DNA from: Sphingosinicella terrae
GTDB lineage: Bacteria; Pseudomonadota; Alphaproteobacteria; Sphingomonadales; Sphingomonadaceae
Reading direction: 5' to 3'
NCBI RefSeq assembly: GCF_003347635.1
Contig: NZ_QDFY01000001.1
Span: 62,001-126,000 of the forward strand
Length of the DNA: 64,000 nucleotides
The notes under the pieces were generated by a model that did not search any database, had not been told where the DNA came from, and saw only the letters and a list, made by a program, of their open reading frames with translations. The position numbers and the translations under genes were made by a program. Shown here piece by piece: positions 17,681 to 26,062 of the stretch (within the stretch, counting starts at the first letter, position 1; every line of letters starts with the position of its first letter).

Positions 17681-18676
17681 ATGAGCCACGCAGCCTTTCC
17701 CGCGCTCCGCCTGCGGCGTACCCGCACCCATGCCTGGAGCCGCGCTTTGGTCGCCGAGACGAGCCTTGCGCCGTCCAACCTGATCTGGCCGCTCTTCGTC
17801 AGCGAAGGCACGGGTGTCGAGGAGCCGATCGCCACTCTGCCGGGGGTCTCGCGCTGGTCGGTCGACCAGATTGCCGAGCGGGCGCGCGAGGCCCGCGCGC
17901 TCGGTATCGCTTGCATCGCCTTGTTCCCCAACACGCCGCCGGCGCTGCGCAGCGAGACCGCCGACGAGGCGTTCAACGCCGACAACCTCATCTGCCGGGC
18001 GGTCCGGGCGGCCAAGGAGGCGGCGCCGGAGGTCGGCGTGCTCACCGACGTCGCGCTCGATCCCTATACTTCGCACGGCCAGGACGGGCTCGTCGACGCG
18101 GCCGGCTACGTGGTCAACGACGTCACCGTCGAGCGGCTGGCCCGGCAGGCGCTCGTCCAGGCCGAGGCGGGGGCCGACATCGTCGCGCCGTCGGACATGA
18201 TGGACGGCCGCGTCGGCGCGATCCGTTCAGCGCTCGAACAGGAAGGCCATGTCAACGTCCAGATCATGGCCTATGCCGCCAAATATGCGAGCGCCTTCTA
18301 CGGCCCGTTCCGCGATGCCGTCGGCTCGCGCGGGCTGCTCAAGGGCGACAAGAAGAGCTATCAGATGGATCCGGCCAACGCGCTCGAGGCGCTGCGCGAG
18401 GTGGCGATGGATCTCGCGGAGGGCGCCGACCATGTCATGGTGAAGCCCGGCCTGCCCTATCTCGATATCGTCCGGCGGGTGCGCGAGCGGTTCGACGTGC
18501 CGGTCTTCGCGTATCAGGTGTCTGGCGAATATGCGATGATCGAGGCGGCGGCCGCCGCGGGGGCGGGGGACCGCGATGCGCTGGTGCTTGAGACCTTGAT
18601 GGCCTTCAGGCGGGCGGGCTGCTCCGGAATATTGACCTATCACGCGCCGCTCGCGGCGCGGCTGCTCCAGGCCTGA
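17681..18676 (+). CDS. hemB: Porphobilinogen synthase (delta-aminolevulinic acid dehydratase)
   Basis: A 331-residue enzyme that condenses two 5-aminolevulinate molecules to porphobilinogen in heme synthesis. The two active-site lysines are Lys 201 (AYAAKYASAFYGPFRD) and Lys 255 (VMVKPGLPYLD). The metal segment reads DVALDPYTSHGQDG without the cysteine triad of zinc enzymes, so it belongs to the Mg-dependent type usual in alphaproteobacteria. Length is normal. The ATG at 17681 gives MSHAAFPALRLRRTR, the usual N-terminus. The next gene starts 12 bases downstream. Confidence 0.97.
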   Translation: MSHAAFPALRLRRTRTHAWSRALVAETSLAPSNLIWPLFVSEGTGVEEPIATLPGVSRWSVDQIAERAREARALGIACIALFPNTPPALRSETADEAFNADNLICRAVRAAKEAAPEVGVLTDVALDPYTSHGQDGLVDAAGYVVNDVTVERLARQALVQAEAGADIVAPSDMMDGRVGAIRSALEQEGHVNVQIMAYAAKYASAFYGPFRDAVGSRGLLKGDKKSYQMDPANALEALREVAMDLAEGADHVMVKPGLPYLDIVRRVRERFDVPVFAYQVSGEYAMIEAAAAAGAGDRDALVLETLMAFRRAGCSGILTYHAPLAARLLQA

Positions 18677-18688
18677 AGGGGGACGGGC

Positions 18689-20920
18689 GTGGCGACCGGG
18701 ATGACCGCGGGGCGGATGAACGAACGCTGGGCGCGGCCATTGTTCCTGGTCACGATCATCACAGGGTCGTTCCTGCTCTTCCTCACCCAGCCGATGATCG
18801 CGCGCATGGCGCTGCCGCGGGTCGGCGGCGCGCCAGCGGTCTGGAACAGCGCGATGCTGGTCTACCAGCTGCTGCTCCTCGGCGGCTATGCCTACGCCCA
18901 CTATGTGGCCCGGCTGCGGCCGAAGGTGCAGGTCGGCGTTCACGTCGTCCTGTTCGGCCTCGCCTCCCTCTGGCTGCCGATCGGCCTCGCCGAACTCATG
19001 CCTCCGGCCTCGGGTCAGCCGGCCCTGTGGGTGCCCTGGTTCCTCTTCGCCTCGATCGGGCCGCTCTTTTTCATCGTCTCGGCGCAGGCGCCGCTGATGC
19101 AGCGCTGGTACGCGCTCGAGACCAGCCGCGGCGATCCCTATCCGCTCTATGCGGCGTCCAACCTCGGCAGCTTCGCCGGCCTCATCTCCTACCCTTTGCT
19201 GGTTGAGCCGCTGATGACCTTGCAGCAGCAGAGCTGGTTGTGGACCGCGATCTACGCCTTGCTCGTCCTGCTCGTCGCCCTGTGCGCGCTCACCGTGCCG
19301 AGCCACGCCGTCGAGGCGCCGCCGGAGGAGACGGCGCCGGCGCCGACTACCCGCCAGGTGCTGCACTGGATCGCGCTTGCGGCGGTGCCGTCCGGGCTGA
19401 TGCTGTCGACGACGACCCATCTCACCACCGACATCGTCGCCATGCCGCTCATCTGGGCGCTGCCGCTGGGCCTCTATCTGCTCAGCTACGTCATCGCCTT
19501 CGCGCACCGGCGCGGGCCGGCCGACGCCCTGACCCTGATCGCGCCGCTCGTCATCCTCGTCGCCGGCGGCCTCGCCTTCAGCAGCGGCACCCAGAATCCC
19601 TTCTTCTCCGTGACACTGGGCCTGCTCCTCCTCTTCGTCGTCGCGGTGGCGCTCCATGCCGAGCTGTTCCGGCGCCGGCCGGCGGTCGGCCATCTCACCC
19701 GTTTCTATCTCGCCATGTCGTTCGGTGGCATGCTCGGCGGCCTGTTCTGCGCGATCGTCGCGCCCTTGCTGTTCGATTGGGCGTACGAGCATCCGTTGCT
19801 GGTTCTCGCCGCCGCCTTGCTGGTGCCGCAATATGTGCTGGTGCCGTGGCCGGACCGGCTCCGCCGCATCCTCCTCTTCGCGATTCCGGCGGTCGCCTTG
19901 CTGCTCTCCTTCGCCGTCGAGCGCGGCCTGCTCGGCGGGAACCAGGGCCTGGCCATGGCCGGCAGCATCATCGTCTCCTTGCTCGCGCTTGCCTGCCTCG
20001 GCCGGCCCTGGGCGTTCGCGGTGGCGCTTGCCGCGCTGATGCTGAGCTATGGCGGCTGGTCCACCCTCGAGCGCTCGACCACCGGCGACCGCACCCGCTC
20101 CTATTTCGGCGTTTATGAAGTCAGCGAGCGCTACGACGGCTCGGCCCGGGTGCTGACCCACGGCACCACTCTCCACGGTATCCAGAATCTCGAGCCCGGG
20201 CTCGAGACCATCCCGACTAGCTATTATGCGAGGCGCTCCGGCGTAGGCCTTGCCTTGAGCAATGCCGGCGCGATGTATGGCGGCGGCGCCCGGATCGGGA
20301 TCGTCGGCCTCGGCAGCGGCACCCTGTCCTGCTACGCCCGGCCCGGCCAGAGCTGGACCTTCTTCGAGATCGACCCGGCGATGGTCGAGGTCGCCCGCAA
20401 CCGCTTCACCTTCCTTCGCCAATGCGCGCCGCAGGCCCGGGTCGTGCTCGGCGATGCGCGGATCAGCCTGCGAGACCAGCCCGCCAACTCGATCGACGTC
20501 CTCGCCATCGACGCCTTCTCGTCGGATTCGGTGCCGATGCATCTGCTCACCCGTGAGGCGCTCGCCGTCTATGGCCGCGCCGTCCAGCCGCAGGGCATCG
20601 TCCTGTTCCACATCTCCAACCGCTATCTCGACCTCCAGCCGGTGATCGCCGACATCGCCGAGCATGGCGGCTGGACCACGGCCCTGCTCGAATATGTCCC
20701 GACCGAGGAGGAGGAGATGCTGAACGCGACCCTCTCGGTGTGGATCGCCCTGTCTCGCGAGCCCGAGAGCATCGACCGGCTCGTCCGCCTGAGCGGCGAA
20801 GACAGCATCAACTGGACCATGCTCGAGAGCCGGCCGGGCTTCAGCGGCTGGACCGACGATCATGCCTCTATCCTGCCGATCATCAGCTATCGCAGCCTGC
20901 TGCCGTCGGCGCTGCGATGA
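18689..20920 (+). CDS. Fused membrane-domain / spermidine synthase-like protein
   Basis: A 743-residue protein with about 12-14 membrane helices in the first 450 residues and a soluble C-terminal domain of the spermidine synthase/SAM-methyltransferase fold. The C-terminal part shows IGIVGLGSGTLSCYARPGQ, FFEIDPAMVEVA and LAIDAFSSDSVPMHLLT, the last being the polyamine-synthase active-site stretch. Such fused proteins are widespread, but whether they make polyamines is not established; the substrate is unknown here. Translation starts at GTG 18689 behind a GAAGGGGGA site, 12 bases after hemB. Its TGA overlaps the ATG of the following acetyltransferase, so three to four genes form one operon. 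Confidence 0.85.
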   Translation: MATGMTAGRMNERWARPLFLVTIITGSFLLFLTQPMIARMALPRVGGAPAVWNSAMLVYQLLLLGGYAYAHYVARLRPKVQVGVHVVLFGLASLWLPIGLAELMPPASGQPALWVPWFLFASIGPLFFIVSAQAPLMQRWYALETSRGDPYPLYAASNLGSFAGLISYPLLVEPLMTLQQQSWLWTAIYALLVLLVALCALTVPSHAVEAPPEETAPAPTTRQVLHWIALAAVPSGLMLSTTTHLTTDIVAMPLIWALPLGLYLLSYVIAFAHRRGPADALTLIAPLVILVAGGLAFSSGTQNPFFSVTLGLLLLFVVAVALHAELFRRRPAVGHLTRFYLAMSFGGMLGGLFCAIVAPLLFDWAYEHPLLVLAAALLVPQYVLVPWPDRLRRILLFAIPAVALLLSFAVERGLLGGNQGLAMAGSIIVSLLALACLGRPWAFAVALAALMLSYGGWSTLERSTTGDRTRSYFGVYEVSERYDGSARVLTHGTTLHGIQNLEPGLETIPTSYYARRSGVGLALSNAGAMYGGGARIGIVGLGSGTLSCYARPGQSWTFFEIDPAMVEVARNRFTFLRQCAPQARVVLGDARISLRDQPANSIDVLAIDAFSSDSVPMHLLTREALAVYGRAVQPQGIVLFHISNRYLDLQPVIADIAEHGGWTTALLEYVPTEEEEMLNATLSVWIALSREPESIDRLVRLSGEDSINWTMLESRPGFSGWTDDHASILPIISYRSLLPSALR

Positions 20921-21456
20921 TCGAGACCGAACGGCTGATCCTGCGCGACTGGCGAGAAGAGGACATCGATCCGTTCATTCGCCAAACCAATGTCGAGCCG
21001 GTGATGCGCTGGCTCGGCGGCGTTCAGGCGGACGATCAGATCCGCGAGATCATCCGTACCCGGCTGATGCGCTGGCAGGTCGATCGCGGATTCACCTTCT
21101 GGGCGGTCGAGCGCAAGGCGGACGGCGCCCTGCTCGGCTTTTGCGGCCTGAAGATCGCCGACAGCCCCGGCAGCCCGATCGAGGGTGAATATGAGGTCGG
21201 CTGGCGCCTGCGCGAGGATGCCTGGGGGCAGGGCTATGCGAAGGAGGCGGCGACCGCTTCGCTCGACTTCGCCTTCGATCGTCTCGCCGCGGAGCAGGTG
21301 GTGGCGATCACCGTCCATCAGAATGCGCCGAGCTGGGGGCTGATGAAGCGGCTCGGCATGCGCCGCCGCGAGGCGCTCGACTATGACGATCCGCGCTTCC
21401 CGGAGCTCAACCCCGTGATCATCTACAGCATCGCCCGGGCGGAATGGCGGGCGTGA
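20917..21456 (+). CDS. GNAT family N-acetyltransferase (RimJ/RimL type)
   Basis: A 179-residue acetyltransferase beginning ETERLILRDWREEDIDPF, the typical opening of RimJ/RimL-like GNAT proteins. The acetyl-CoA loop region is WRLREDAWGQGYAKEAA, close to the Q/RxxGxG/A consensus, followed by NAPSWGLMKRLGMRRRE. The substrate cannot be told; ribosomal protein N-termini or small amines are possible. The ATG overlaps the upstream stop (ATGA), indicating translational coupling, and its own stop overlaps the next gene. Confidence 0.88.
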   Translation: MIETERLILRDWREEDIDPFIRQTNVEPVMRWLGGVQADDQIREIIRTRLMRWQVDRGFTFWAVERKADGALLGFCGLKIADSPGSPIEGEYEVGWRLREDAWGQGYAKEAATASLDFAFDRLAAEQVVAITVHQNAPSWGLMKRLGMRRREALDYDDPRFPELNPVIIYSIARAEWRA

Positions 21457-21992
21457 CCCTGATCGCCTTCGAAGGCCATGCGCCTCAGGTCCATTCCACC
21501 GCCTTCGTGGCGCCGGGGTCGCGGCTGATCGGCCGCGTCGAGATCGGCGCCGAGGCGAGCATCTGGTACAATTGCGTGCTGCGCGGCGACGTCAACCAGA
21601 TCCGGATCGGCGCGCGCACCAACGTTCAGGACGGCACCGTCATCCATTGCGACTCGCCGCAGCCGGGGCGCGAGCAGGGCTGGCCGACTCTGATCGGCGC
21701 CGACGTCCTCATCGGCCACATGGCGATGGTCCATGGCTGCATTCTCCACGACCGCGCCTTCGTCGGGCTGGGCGCGATCGTGATGAACGATTGCGAGATC
21801 GAGGGCGACGCCATGCTCGCTGCCGGCGCCATGCTCACGCCTGGCAGGAAGATCCTCTCGGGCCAGCTCTGGGCCGGCCGGCCGGCCAAATATGTCCGCG
21901 ACCTCCGTCCCGAGGAGATCGCCGACATGCGCGCCGGAATCGCCCATTATGTCGGGAATGCCCGGCGCCACGCCGCCGCGCTGGAGGGTTAG
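21444..21992 (+). CDS. Gamma carbonic anhydrase family protein
   Basis: A 182-residue left-handed beta-helix protein with hexapeptide repeats (SRLIGRVEIGAEASIWYNCV, VMNDCEIEGDAMLAAGAM). Three histidines in positions expected for metal binding are visible in GTVIHCDSP and IGHMAMVHGC. Related proteins (YrdA, PaaY, CaiE) may be carbonic anhydrases or thioesterase-like; activity is not certain. ATG 21444 overlaps the acetyltransferase end by 13 bases; GTG 21453 would give a GTGA overlap and is an equally possible start. It closes the hemB operon. Confidence 0.88.
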   Translation: MAGVTLIAFEGHAPQVHSTAFVAPGSRLIGRVEIGAEASIWYNCVLRGDVNQIRIGARTNVQDGTVIHCDSPQPGREQGWPTLIGADVLIGHMAMVHGCILHDRAFVGLGAIVMNDCEIEGDAMLAAGAMLTPGRKILSGQLWAGRPAKYVRDLRPEEIADMRAGIAHYVGNARRHAAALEG

Positions 21993-22107
21993 GCGAAAAC
22001 TCCCGATTCCGCCCGCCCCAGTTCCGCACCTTCGCGCGACGGATCGGACGGCAGGCGCTTGTCGAACTGAGGATCCGTTTCGCTGCCGAGCGGCGGGGCC
22101 ATCCGGC

Positions 22108-22623
22108 TCACCTCGCCAGCCGGTCCCTCAGCGTCTCCCAGCGTGTCCGCTGCGCCGCGGCCAGGGTTTCCACCTCCGCCAGCGCGGCTTCGATCGCCGC
22201 GAAGTCGCCTTCGTTCGTGGCTACGGCGGCTCGCTCGAGGGCGAGCTGGTCGAGCTCGCCAAGTGCGCCGGCGGTGCCGACCCTCGCCGCCTCGAGCCGC
22301 GACAGCGCCTGCTGGGCCGCGACCCAGCTCTCGGTCCCGGAATCGCCGGCGGCCGCCACTGCCGAAGTGACGGGGCCGAAAGCGGCGTCGAAGGCGCGAT
22401 CACCCTCGGCCGCCTGCTGGCGGAGCGCCGCGACCCGCTGGACGAGGGCCGGCTCCGATGGAACCGCGACGGGCGGGTGCACCGGCTCGGCGGTCGAAAG
22501 GCCGCGTTCGGCCGGCCGCACCGCGAGCGAGGGAAAGCCGTCCTCGCGCACGCAGCCGGCGAGAAGGAGGGCCGCTGCGCAGGCGGCGAGACCGGTTCGG
22601 CCGGGGAAGGAGGATGTGGTCAC
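22108..22623 (-). CDS. Hypothetical lipoprotein
   Basis: A 171-residue protein with a clear lipoprotein signal: hydrophobic AACAAALLLAGC with lipobox LAGC, giving lipid-modified Cys at about 24. The mature part is Ala-rich, and from residue 60 on looks like a helical bundle or coiled coil (VQRVAALRQQAAEGDRAFD, LEAARVGTAGALGELDQLAL). No known family was recognised. It starts at a GTG with GGAAAGGCG upstream. It stands alone on the minus strand between the carbonic anhydrase gene and the tRNA. Confidence 0.65.
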   Translation of the reverse strand: MTTSSFPGRTGLAACAAALLLAGCVREDGFPSLAVRPAERGLSTAEPVHPPVAVPSEPALVQRVAALRQQAAEGDRAFDAAFGPVTSAVAAAGDSGTESWVAAQQALSRLEAARVGTAGALGELDQLALERAAVATNEGDFAAIEAALAEVETLAAAQRTRWETLRDRLAR

Positions 22624-22728
22624 CGCCTTTCCCTATGCGCCGTCCGGCCGTCCGGCAACTCCGGCCTGGACCCGCTGCGGTCGGGGCTTGCGCCCGCCGA
22701 ATCCAGCCCCTATGTCGCAGCCTCCCGC

Positions 22729-22805
22729 GCGCCCGTAGCTCAGCTGGATAGAGCACCAGACTACGAATCTGGGGGCCGGAGGTTCGAATCCTTCCGGGCG
22801 CGCCA
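22729..22805 (+). tRNA. tRNA-Arg (anticodon ACG)
   Basis: A complete 77-base cloverleaf. The acceptor stem GCGCCCG pairs with CGGGCGC, the discriminator is G, and CCA is encoded. The D arm is AGCTCAGCTGGATAGAGC, the anticodon loop CTACGAA between CCAGA and TCTGG gives anticodon ACG, and the T arm carries GGTTCGAATCC. With A34 edited to inosine it would read CGU, CGC and CGA. A terminator follows within three bases. Confidence 0.97.
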
Positions 22806-22807
22806 TG

Positions 22808-22848
22808 AAAAGCCCTCGGCGAGACGAAGGTCTGCCGAGGGCTTTTTT
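22808..22848 (+). terminator. Rho-independent terminator of the tRNA
   Basis: AAAAGCCCTCGGC pairs with GCCGAGGGCTTTT around a 13-base loop and runs into a T tract (TTTTTTGTT). It lies directly after the tRNA CCA. Confidence 0.9.
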
Positions 22849-22999
22849 GTTGGCTCGCTCGCCGGGTCGGGCCTCCGAGTTGGGTCTCCCGCCGCGACTT
22901 GCTGCCGTTCGCATCCGCCCGCAGCGCTTCGTGTGCCCGGACGTGAGGCGCCCCAATCCGCGCTACCGCCCGCGATGGCAATGTGCGTAGAATGCGCGG

Positions 23000-23692
23000 A
23001 TGGGCAAAGGGGAACTACCGGTTGTTTCGGCGCCGCTGCCGGCTTCGGACATGTCGGCTCCGCGGCTGCGGGCTACCGATCCGGGCGTTCGCCTGTCTCA
23101 GTTCGCGGATCTCAAATGGGTCCATTGTCCGCGTTGCGACGGGCCGGCGCGCCTGGCGGGGGAACGGCTCACCTGCCTCGGATGCGCCTATTCGGAAGGC
23201 GGGCCGACACCGAACCGGCGCCGGCTGCGCGAGCTTGTGCTTGCGAAGGCGCGGCCGAAATGTCCCAATCGCCGCTGCGGCGCGCCGCTTCCCGACATCG
23301 GCAAGGCGGTCCGGGGCGGCGGCGGCGACAATCTGGAAGCCGATGTGCGGTGCCCGACCTGCCGGGAGGTGAGCCGCCATCCCGCGCTGGCATTGACGCC
23401 GCGGGACGCGGCCCGAGGCGCACGTCGTTTCTGGCGCGCTTTCTACCGTCGCGGTCACAGTCTCTATCTCGCCCGCCGCGTCGGAACGCACGTTCTGGCG
23501 GTCTACAATGTCGCGCATCTCGATGCGCTCGAGGCCTGGCTCGGCGCCGACCTCCGCGAGCGCGGACCGGTCGCCGGCCTGACGATGATGGCGCGGCTGC
23601 CGCGCTGGATGAAGGCGGCGTCCAACCGGCCGCTGGTTCGGAAGGCGCTGGCGGAGTTGCGCGAGCAGGCGGCGCGGGAGGGCCTCGGCTGA
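23000..23692 (+). CDS. Zinc-ribbon protein of unknown function
   Basis: A 230-residue protein with two four-cysteine metal sites: CPRCDG with CLGCAY near residues 44-62, and CPNRRCGAPL with CPTCRE near 88-120. The C-terminal half is basic and helical (FWRAFYRRGHSLYLARRVGT, VYNVAHLDALEAWLGADLRE). The layout suggests nucleic-acid binding, but no family was identified. The ATG lacks a strong ribosome-binding site, and a start at residue 18 (MSAPRLRATDPG) is possible. It lies 150 bases downstream of the tRNA terminator, at the edge of the accessory-looking block. Confidence 0.65.
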   Translation: MGKGELPVVSAPLPASDMSAPRLRATDPGVRLSQFADLKWVHCPRCDGPARLAGERLTCLGCAYSEGGPTPNRRRLRELVLAKARPKCPNRRCGAPLPDIGKAVRGGGGDNLEADVRCPTCREVSRHPALALTPRDAARGARRFWRAFYRRGHSLYLARRVGTHVLAVYNVAHLDALEAWLGADLRERGPVAGLTMMARLPRWMKAASNRPLVRKALAELREQAAREGLG

Positions 23693-23714
23693 CCGGCGGG
23701 CAGGGTTGGACGCC

Positions 23715-24374
23715 TCAGGCGCCGGCGCCGGTTGGTTCCGCGAAGGGCTGCGCGATGGCGCCCGGCTCCTGTCCCGTCGCCTTGCGCCAGCTCGCGCGTT
23801 CGGAGCATCGCGCCCACCACGAGGCGACGTTGCCGCGCGCCGAGATGGCCGCCGCGAGAGGCGTGGCCATCAGATAGTCCAGATCGGGAAGGTACACGAT
23901 GTCGGCCAGCGAGAATTGCTCGCCCGCCAGATAGGGCGAGGCGGCCAGACGGCCGTCGAGCACATCCAGCGTCCGTTCGACCATCGTGTTCGACGCCTCG
24001 AGGGCAGCCTCCTCCTGCGGGAAGCCGAAGACATGGTGCAGGATGGGATTCAAGGCCGCAGCCGAGAGGTAGGAATAGGCAATGTCGATCCACTGATCCA
24101 TCAGGGCCCGGTCGCGCACGTCCGAGGGGACGAGCCCGCCGCCATATCGCTCGTTGAGATACCGGATGATGGCGCGCGACTCGTAGAGCGTGAAGCCGTC
24201 ATCGTCGATCGTCGGCACCCGGCCGAAAGGCTGGCGCACCAAATGCGTCGCCTGGTGCTGCTCGCCGCCCAGCAGATCGACGACACGAAGATCGAAGGGC
24301 AGGTCGATTTCGTGCAGCGTGCACAGCGCCTTGCGGGTGAAGGTGCTGGCCGGGTGTCCATAGAGCCTGATCAA
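23715..24374 (-). CDS. Glutathione S-transferase family protein
   Basis: A 219-residue GST. The N-terminal thioredoxin-like domain starts IRLYGHPASTFTRKALCTLH, with the active-site Ser/Thr in PASTFT, and binds glutathione through GRVPTIDDDGFTLYESRAII. The C-terminal helical domain has the hydrophobic core signature AGEQFSLADIVYLPDLDYL. Conjugation or isomerisation of electrophiles with glutathione in the cytoplasm is expected; the substrate is unknown. The start is TTG 24374, seven bases after AGAGGA. It lies 82 bases downstream of the AHSA1 gene, in the same orientation as the ArsR-led operon. Confidence 0.88.
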   Translation of the reverse strand: MIRLYGHPASTFTRKALCTLHEIDLPFDLRVVDLLGGEQHQATHLVRQPFGRVPTIDDDGFTLYESRAIIRYLNERYGGGLVPSDVRDRALMDQWIDIAYSYLSAAALNPILHHVFGFPQEEAALEASNTMVERTLDVLDGRLAASPYLAGEQFSLADIVYLPDLDYLMATPLAAAISARGNVASWWARCSERASWRKATGQEPGAIAQPFAEPTGAGA

Positions 24375-24456
24375 TGGAGGATCCTCTCTTCCGGGGCCGG
24401 CGCCGCAGCGGCAGCGGTGAGCTGATGCCGGTTGAGCGGGAAAATGAGGACAGACG

Positions 24457-24924
24457 TCATTTCGCTTCCACTTCGGCAAGCGCGCCGACCGTCTCGACCA
24501 CCTTCGGCCAGCCGCCGCTCATGTTGCGGTAGGCGAAATCGTTGCGGGGCGTGCAGAAGCCCGAATGGACGAGCCGGACACGCGTGCCGTCCGGCACTTC
24601 GGTGAGCGTCCAGGTGACGATCGTGTCGAGCCGCGACCCGTAGTCGGCATTGGAGTCGCTTCCGCCTTGCCAGGTATGGACCAGCCGCTGGTTCGGGACG
24701 ACCTCCAGAACCTCACAATGGATGACGCCGTCCCACTGGCCGGCCGGCTTGGTCTGGTAGGTGAAGCGTTTGCCCGCGACCGGCTCGAAACCGGTCGGTT
24801 CCATGAGCCAGCGCCCCATCAGGTCCGGGGTCGTCAGGGTCTTCCACAGCATCTCGGGCGAATGGGGAAAGACGGAATCGACGACGATGTCCTGGGTGTC
24901 CGGCTTCAATGCGGCGCTGCTCAT
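24457..24924 (-). CDS. SRPBCC/AHSA1 domain protein
   Basis: A 155-residue protein with the START-like SRPBCC fold of the AHSA1 group: VVDSVFPHSPEMLWKTLTTP, LMGRWLMEPTGFEPVAGKRF and the C-terminal FAYRNMSGGWPKVVETVGAL helix. These small ligand-binding proteins are often encoded with an ArsR regulator; the ligand is unknown. The ATG overlaps the ArsR TGA by four bases (ATGA), so the two are translated together. Confidence 0.88.
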   Translation of the reverse strand: MSSAALKPDTQDIVVDSVFPHSPEMLWKTLTTPDLMGRWLMEPTGFEPVAGKRFTYQTKPAGQWDGVIHCEVLEVVPNQRLVHTWQGGSDSNADYGSRLDTIVTWTLTEVPDGTRVRLVHSGFCTPRNDFAYRNMSGGWPKVVETVGALAEVEAK

Positions 24925-25250
24925 GGGTCGATCTCCTTCAGAAGGGACTTGAGATTGTCGAAACGGTCGCGCCAGAAGACGGCGTAATGATCCATCCAGT
25001 CGACCAGCGGCTTCAGCCCCTCGGGCTGCGCGCGATAATAGACGTTCCGGCCTGCCGGCCGCTCGGCGACGAGCCCAGCCTGCTTCAGATGCTTGAGATG
25101 CTGCGAGACGGCGCCCTGCGTGACTCCGCTGCCGCGCGTGAGATCGGCAACCGTCATCTCGTCGGAACGCGTGACCCGCTCCAAGAGGGCTCGGCGGGTC
25201 GGGTCGGCGAGCGCACGCATGGCGGTGGTGATGGCGGCGGCTTGATCCAT
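24921..25250 (-). CDS. ArsR family winged-helix repressor
   Basis: A 109-residue winged-helix regulator: MRALADPTRRALLERVTR at the start, the recognition helix in GVTQGAVSQHLKHLKQAGLV, and the wing RPAGRNVYYRAQPEGLKP. It lacks the CxC metal site of ArsR or SmtB, so the signal is probably not a metal; ArsR proteins paired with AHSA1 genes form their own group. ATG 25250 is chosen over an in-frame TTG at 25259. Two palindromes lie directly before the start, which supports autoregulation of the ArsR-AHSA1-(GST) operon. Confidence 0.9.
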   Translation of the reverse strand: MDQAAAITTAMRALADPTRRALLERVTRSDEMTVADLTRGSGVTQGAVSQHLKHLKQAGLVAERPAGRNVYYRAQPEGLKPLVDWMDHYAVFWRDRFDNLKSLLKEIDP

Positions 25251-25258
25251 GCCATCCA

Positions 25259-25292
25259 ATTAGTAGACGCTAATTCATTAGTCAACGCTAAT
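25259..25292 (-). promoter_or_regulatory. Tandem palindromic ArsR operators
   Basis: Two copies of ATTAG-N6-CTAAT (25259-25274 with TAGACG, 25277-25292 with TCAACG) are spaced 18 bases apart and lie nine bases upstream of the arsR ATG. They are the likely binding sites of the adjacent ArsR protein. Confidence 0.75.
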
Positions 25293-25601
25293 TCGTCTGC
25301 CTGGTCTGGCCACCGCTCCGTTCTTCCCGTTCCGCCCGCCGCGCTAGCGCTCCAGCTTTGCGCCGACGGCGCGGACGGGGTCCGCTAACCCAGCAGCGCC
25401 GTGATGCGCGGGACGTGCGCGTCGCTTCCGGAGTCAGCGGCCATGGCGCGCTCGAAGGGTTTGCGATGAACGTCGGCTCGTCGACATCGATGCCGGCTGC
25501 GTCCGCCTGGGGCGGGAGATCTATGACGAGGGCTGCCCGAAGGAACGGGGCCGCACCGCCCATGAGGTGAGTGGATGCGCTCGCCTCCGCCTCGGGGGCG
25601 G
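25293..25601. other. Spacer without a supported gene
   Basis: No conserved gene was recognised on either strand between the ArsR operator and the hxlR stop. A plus-strand stretch without start codon (about 25460-25580, containing LVDIDAGCVRLGREIYDEGC) reads somewhat like protein and may be a decayed coding fragment, but I could not place it in a family. Confidence 0.4.
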
Positions 25602-25952
25602 TCACGTCGGCTTCCTGCGCGTGCCGGTTTCTGCAAGTCGGGCGGCATGTTCCTTTCCCCAATCCGACATCACGTTGATCGCGGATTGGAGTGAGAGTCC
25701 TACGGCGGTCACCGAATATTCCACGCGCTGCACCACTTCCGGGTAGACCCTGCGCGCAACAAGTCCGTCGGCTTCCATCTGTCGCAACTGCTCGGTCAGA
25801 ACCTTTTCGCTGATGCCGGGCAACAAACGCCGCAGCTCGCCGAACCGTCGTGGGCCGGCATGGACTTCCCATAAAATCGTCATCTTCCACTTTCCGCCGA
25901 CAGCGTTGAGCGCGGCGGCGAAACCGCAGTCATCGGGGGGGAGCCGCTTCAT
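25602..25952 (-). CDS. HxlR family transcriptional regulator
   Basis: A 116-residue winged-helix protein of the HxlR type: FAAALNAVGGKWKMTILWEV, FGELRRLLPGISEKVLTEQL with the recognition helix, and MEADGLVARRVYPEVVQRVE, ending in a dimer helix. HxlR proteins respond to electrophiles, formaldehyde or quinones and commonly regulate a divergent oxidoreductase. Here the divergent gene at 26063 is an NAD(P)-dependent oxidoreductase followed by a GFA gene, so regulation of that pair is the natural inference. The 110-base gap between them should contain the operator. Confidence 0.88.
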   Translation of the reverse strand: MKRLPPDDCGFAAALNAVGGKWKMTILWEVHAGPRRFGELRRLLPGISEKVLTEQLRQMEADGLVARRVYPEVVQRVEYSVTAVGLSLQSAINVMSDWGKEHAARLAETGTRRKPT

Positions 25953-26062
25953 GGCAGTGAGGCCCTTACTTCAAGGTGCGTAATTTACGCACTCTCATAC
26001 AGCCCTATCAGCCGTGCCCAACTGCGTGGCGCAAGCCCGCGTGCAGGACGAAGGACGAGGAA

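Noticed and set aside
25460-25580. Protein-like stretch on the plus strand between arsR and hxlR
   Set aside because: It has no start codon or ribosome-binding site, runs straight into the antisense of hxlR and matches no family I recognise; kept only as a remark in the spacer entry.
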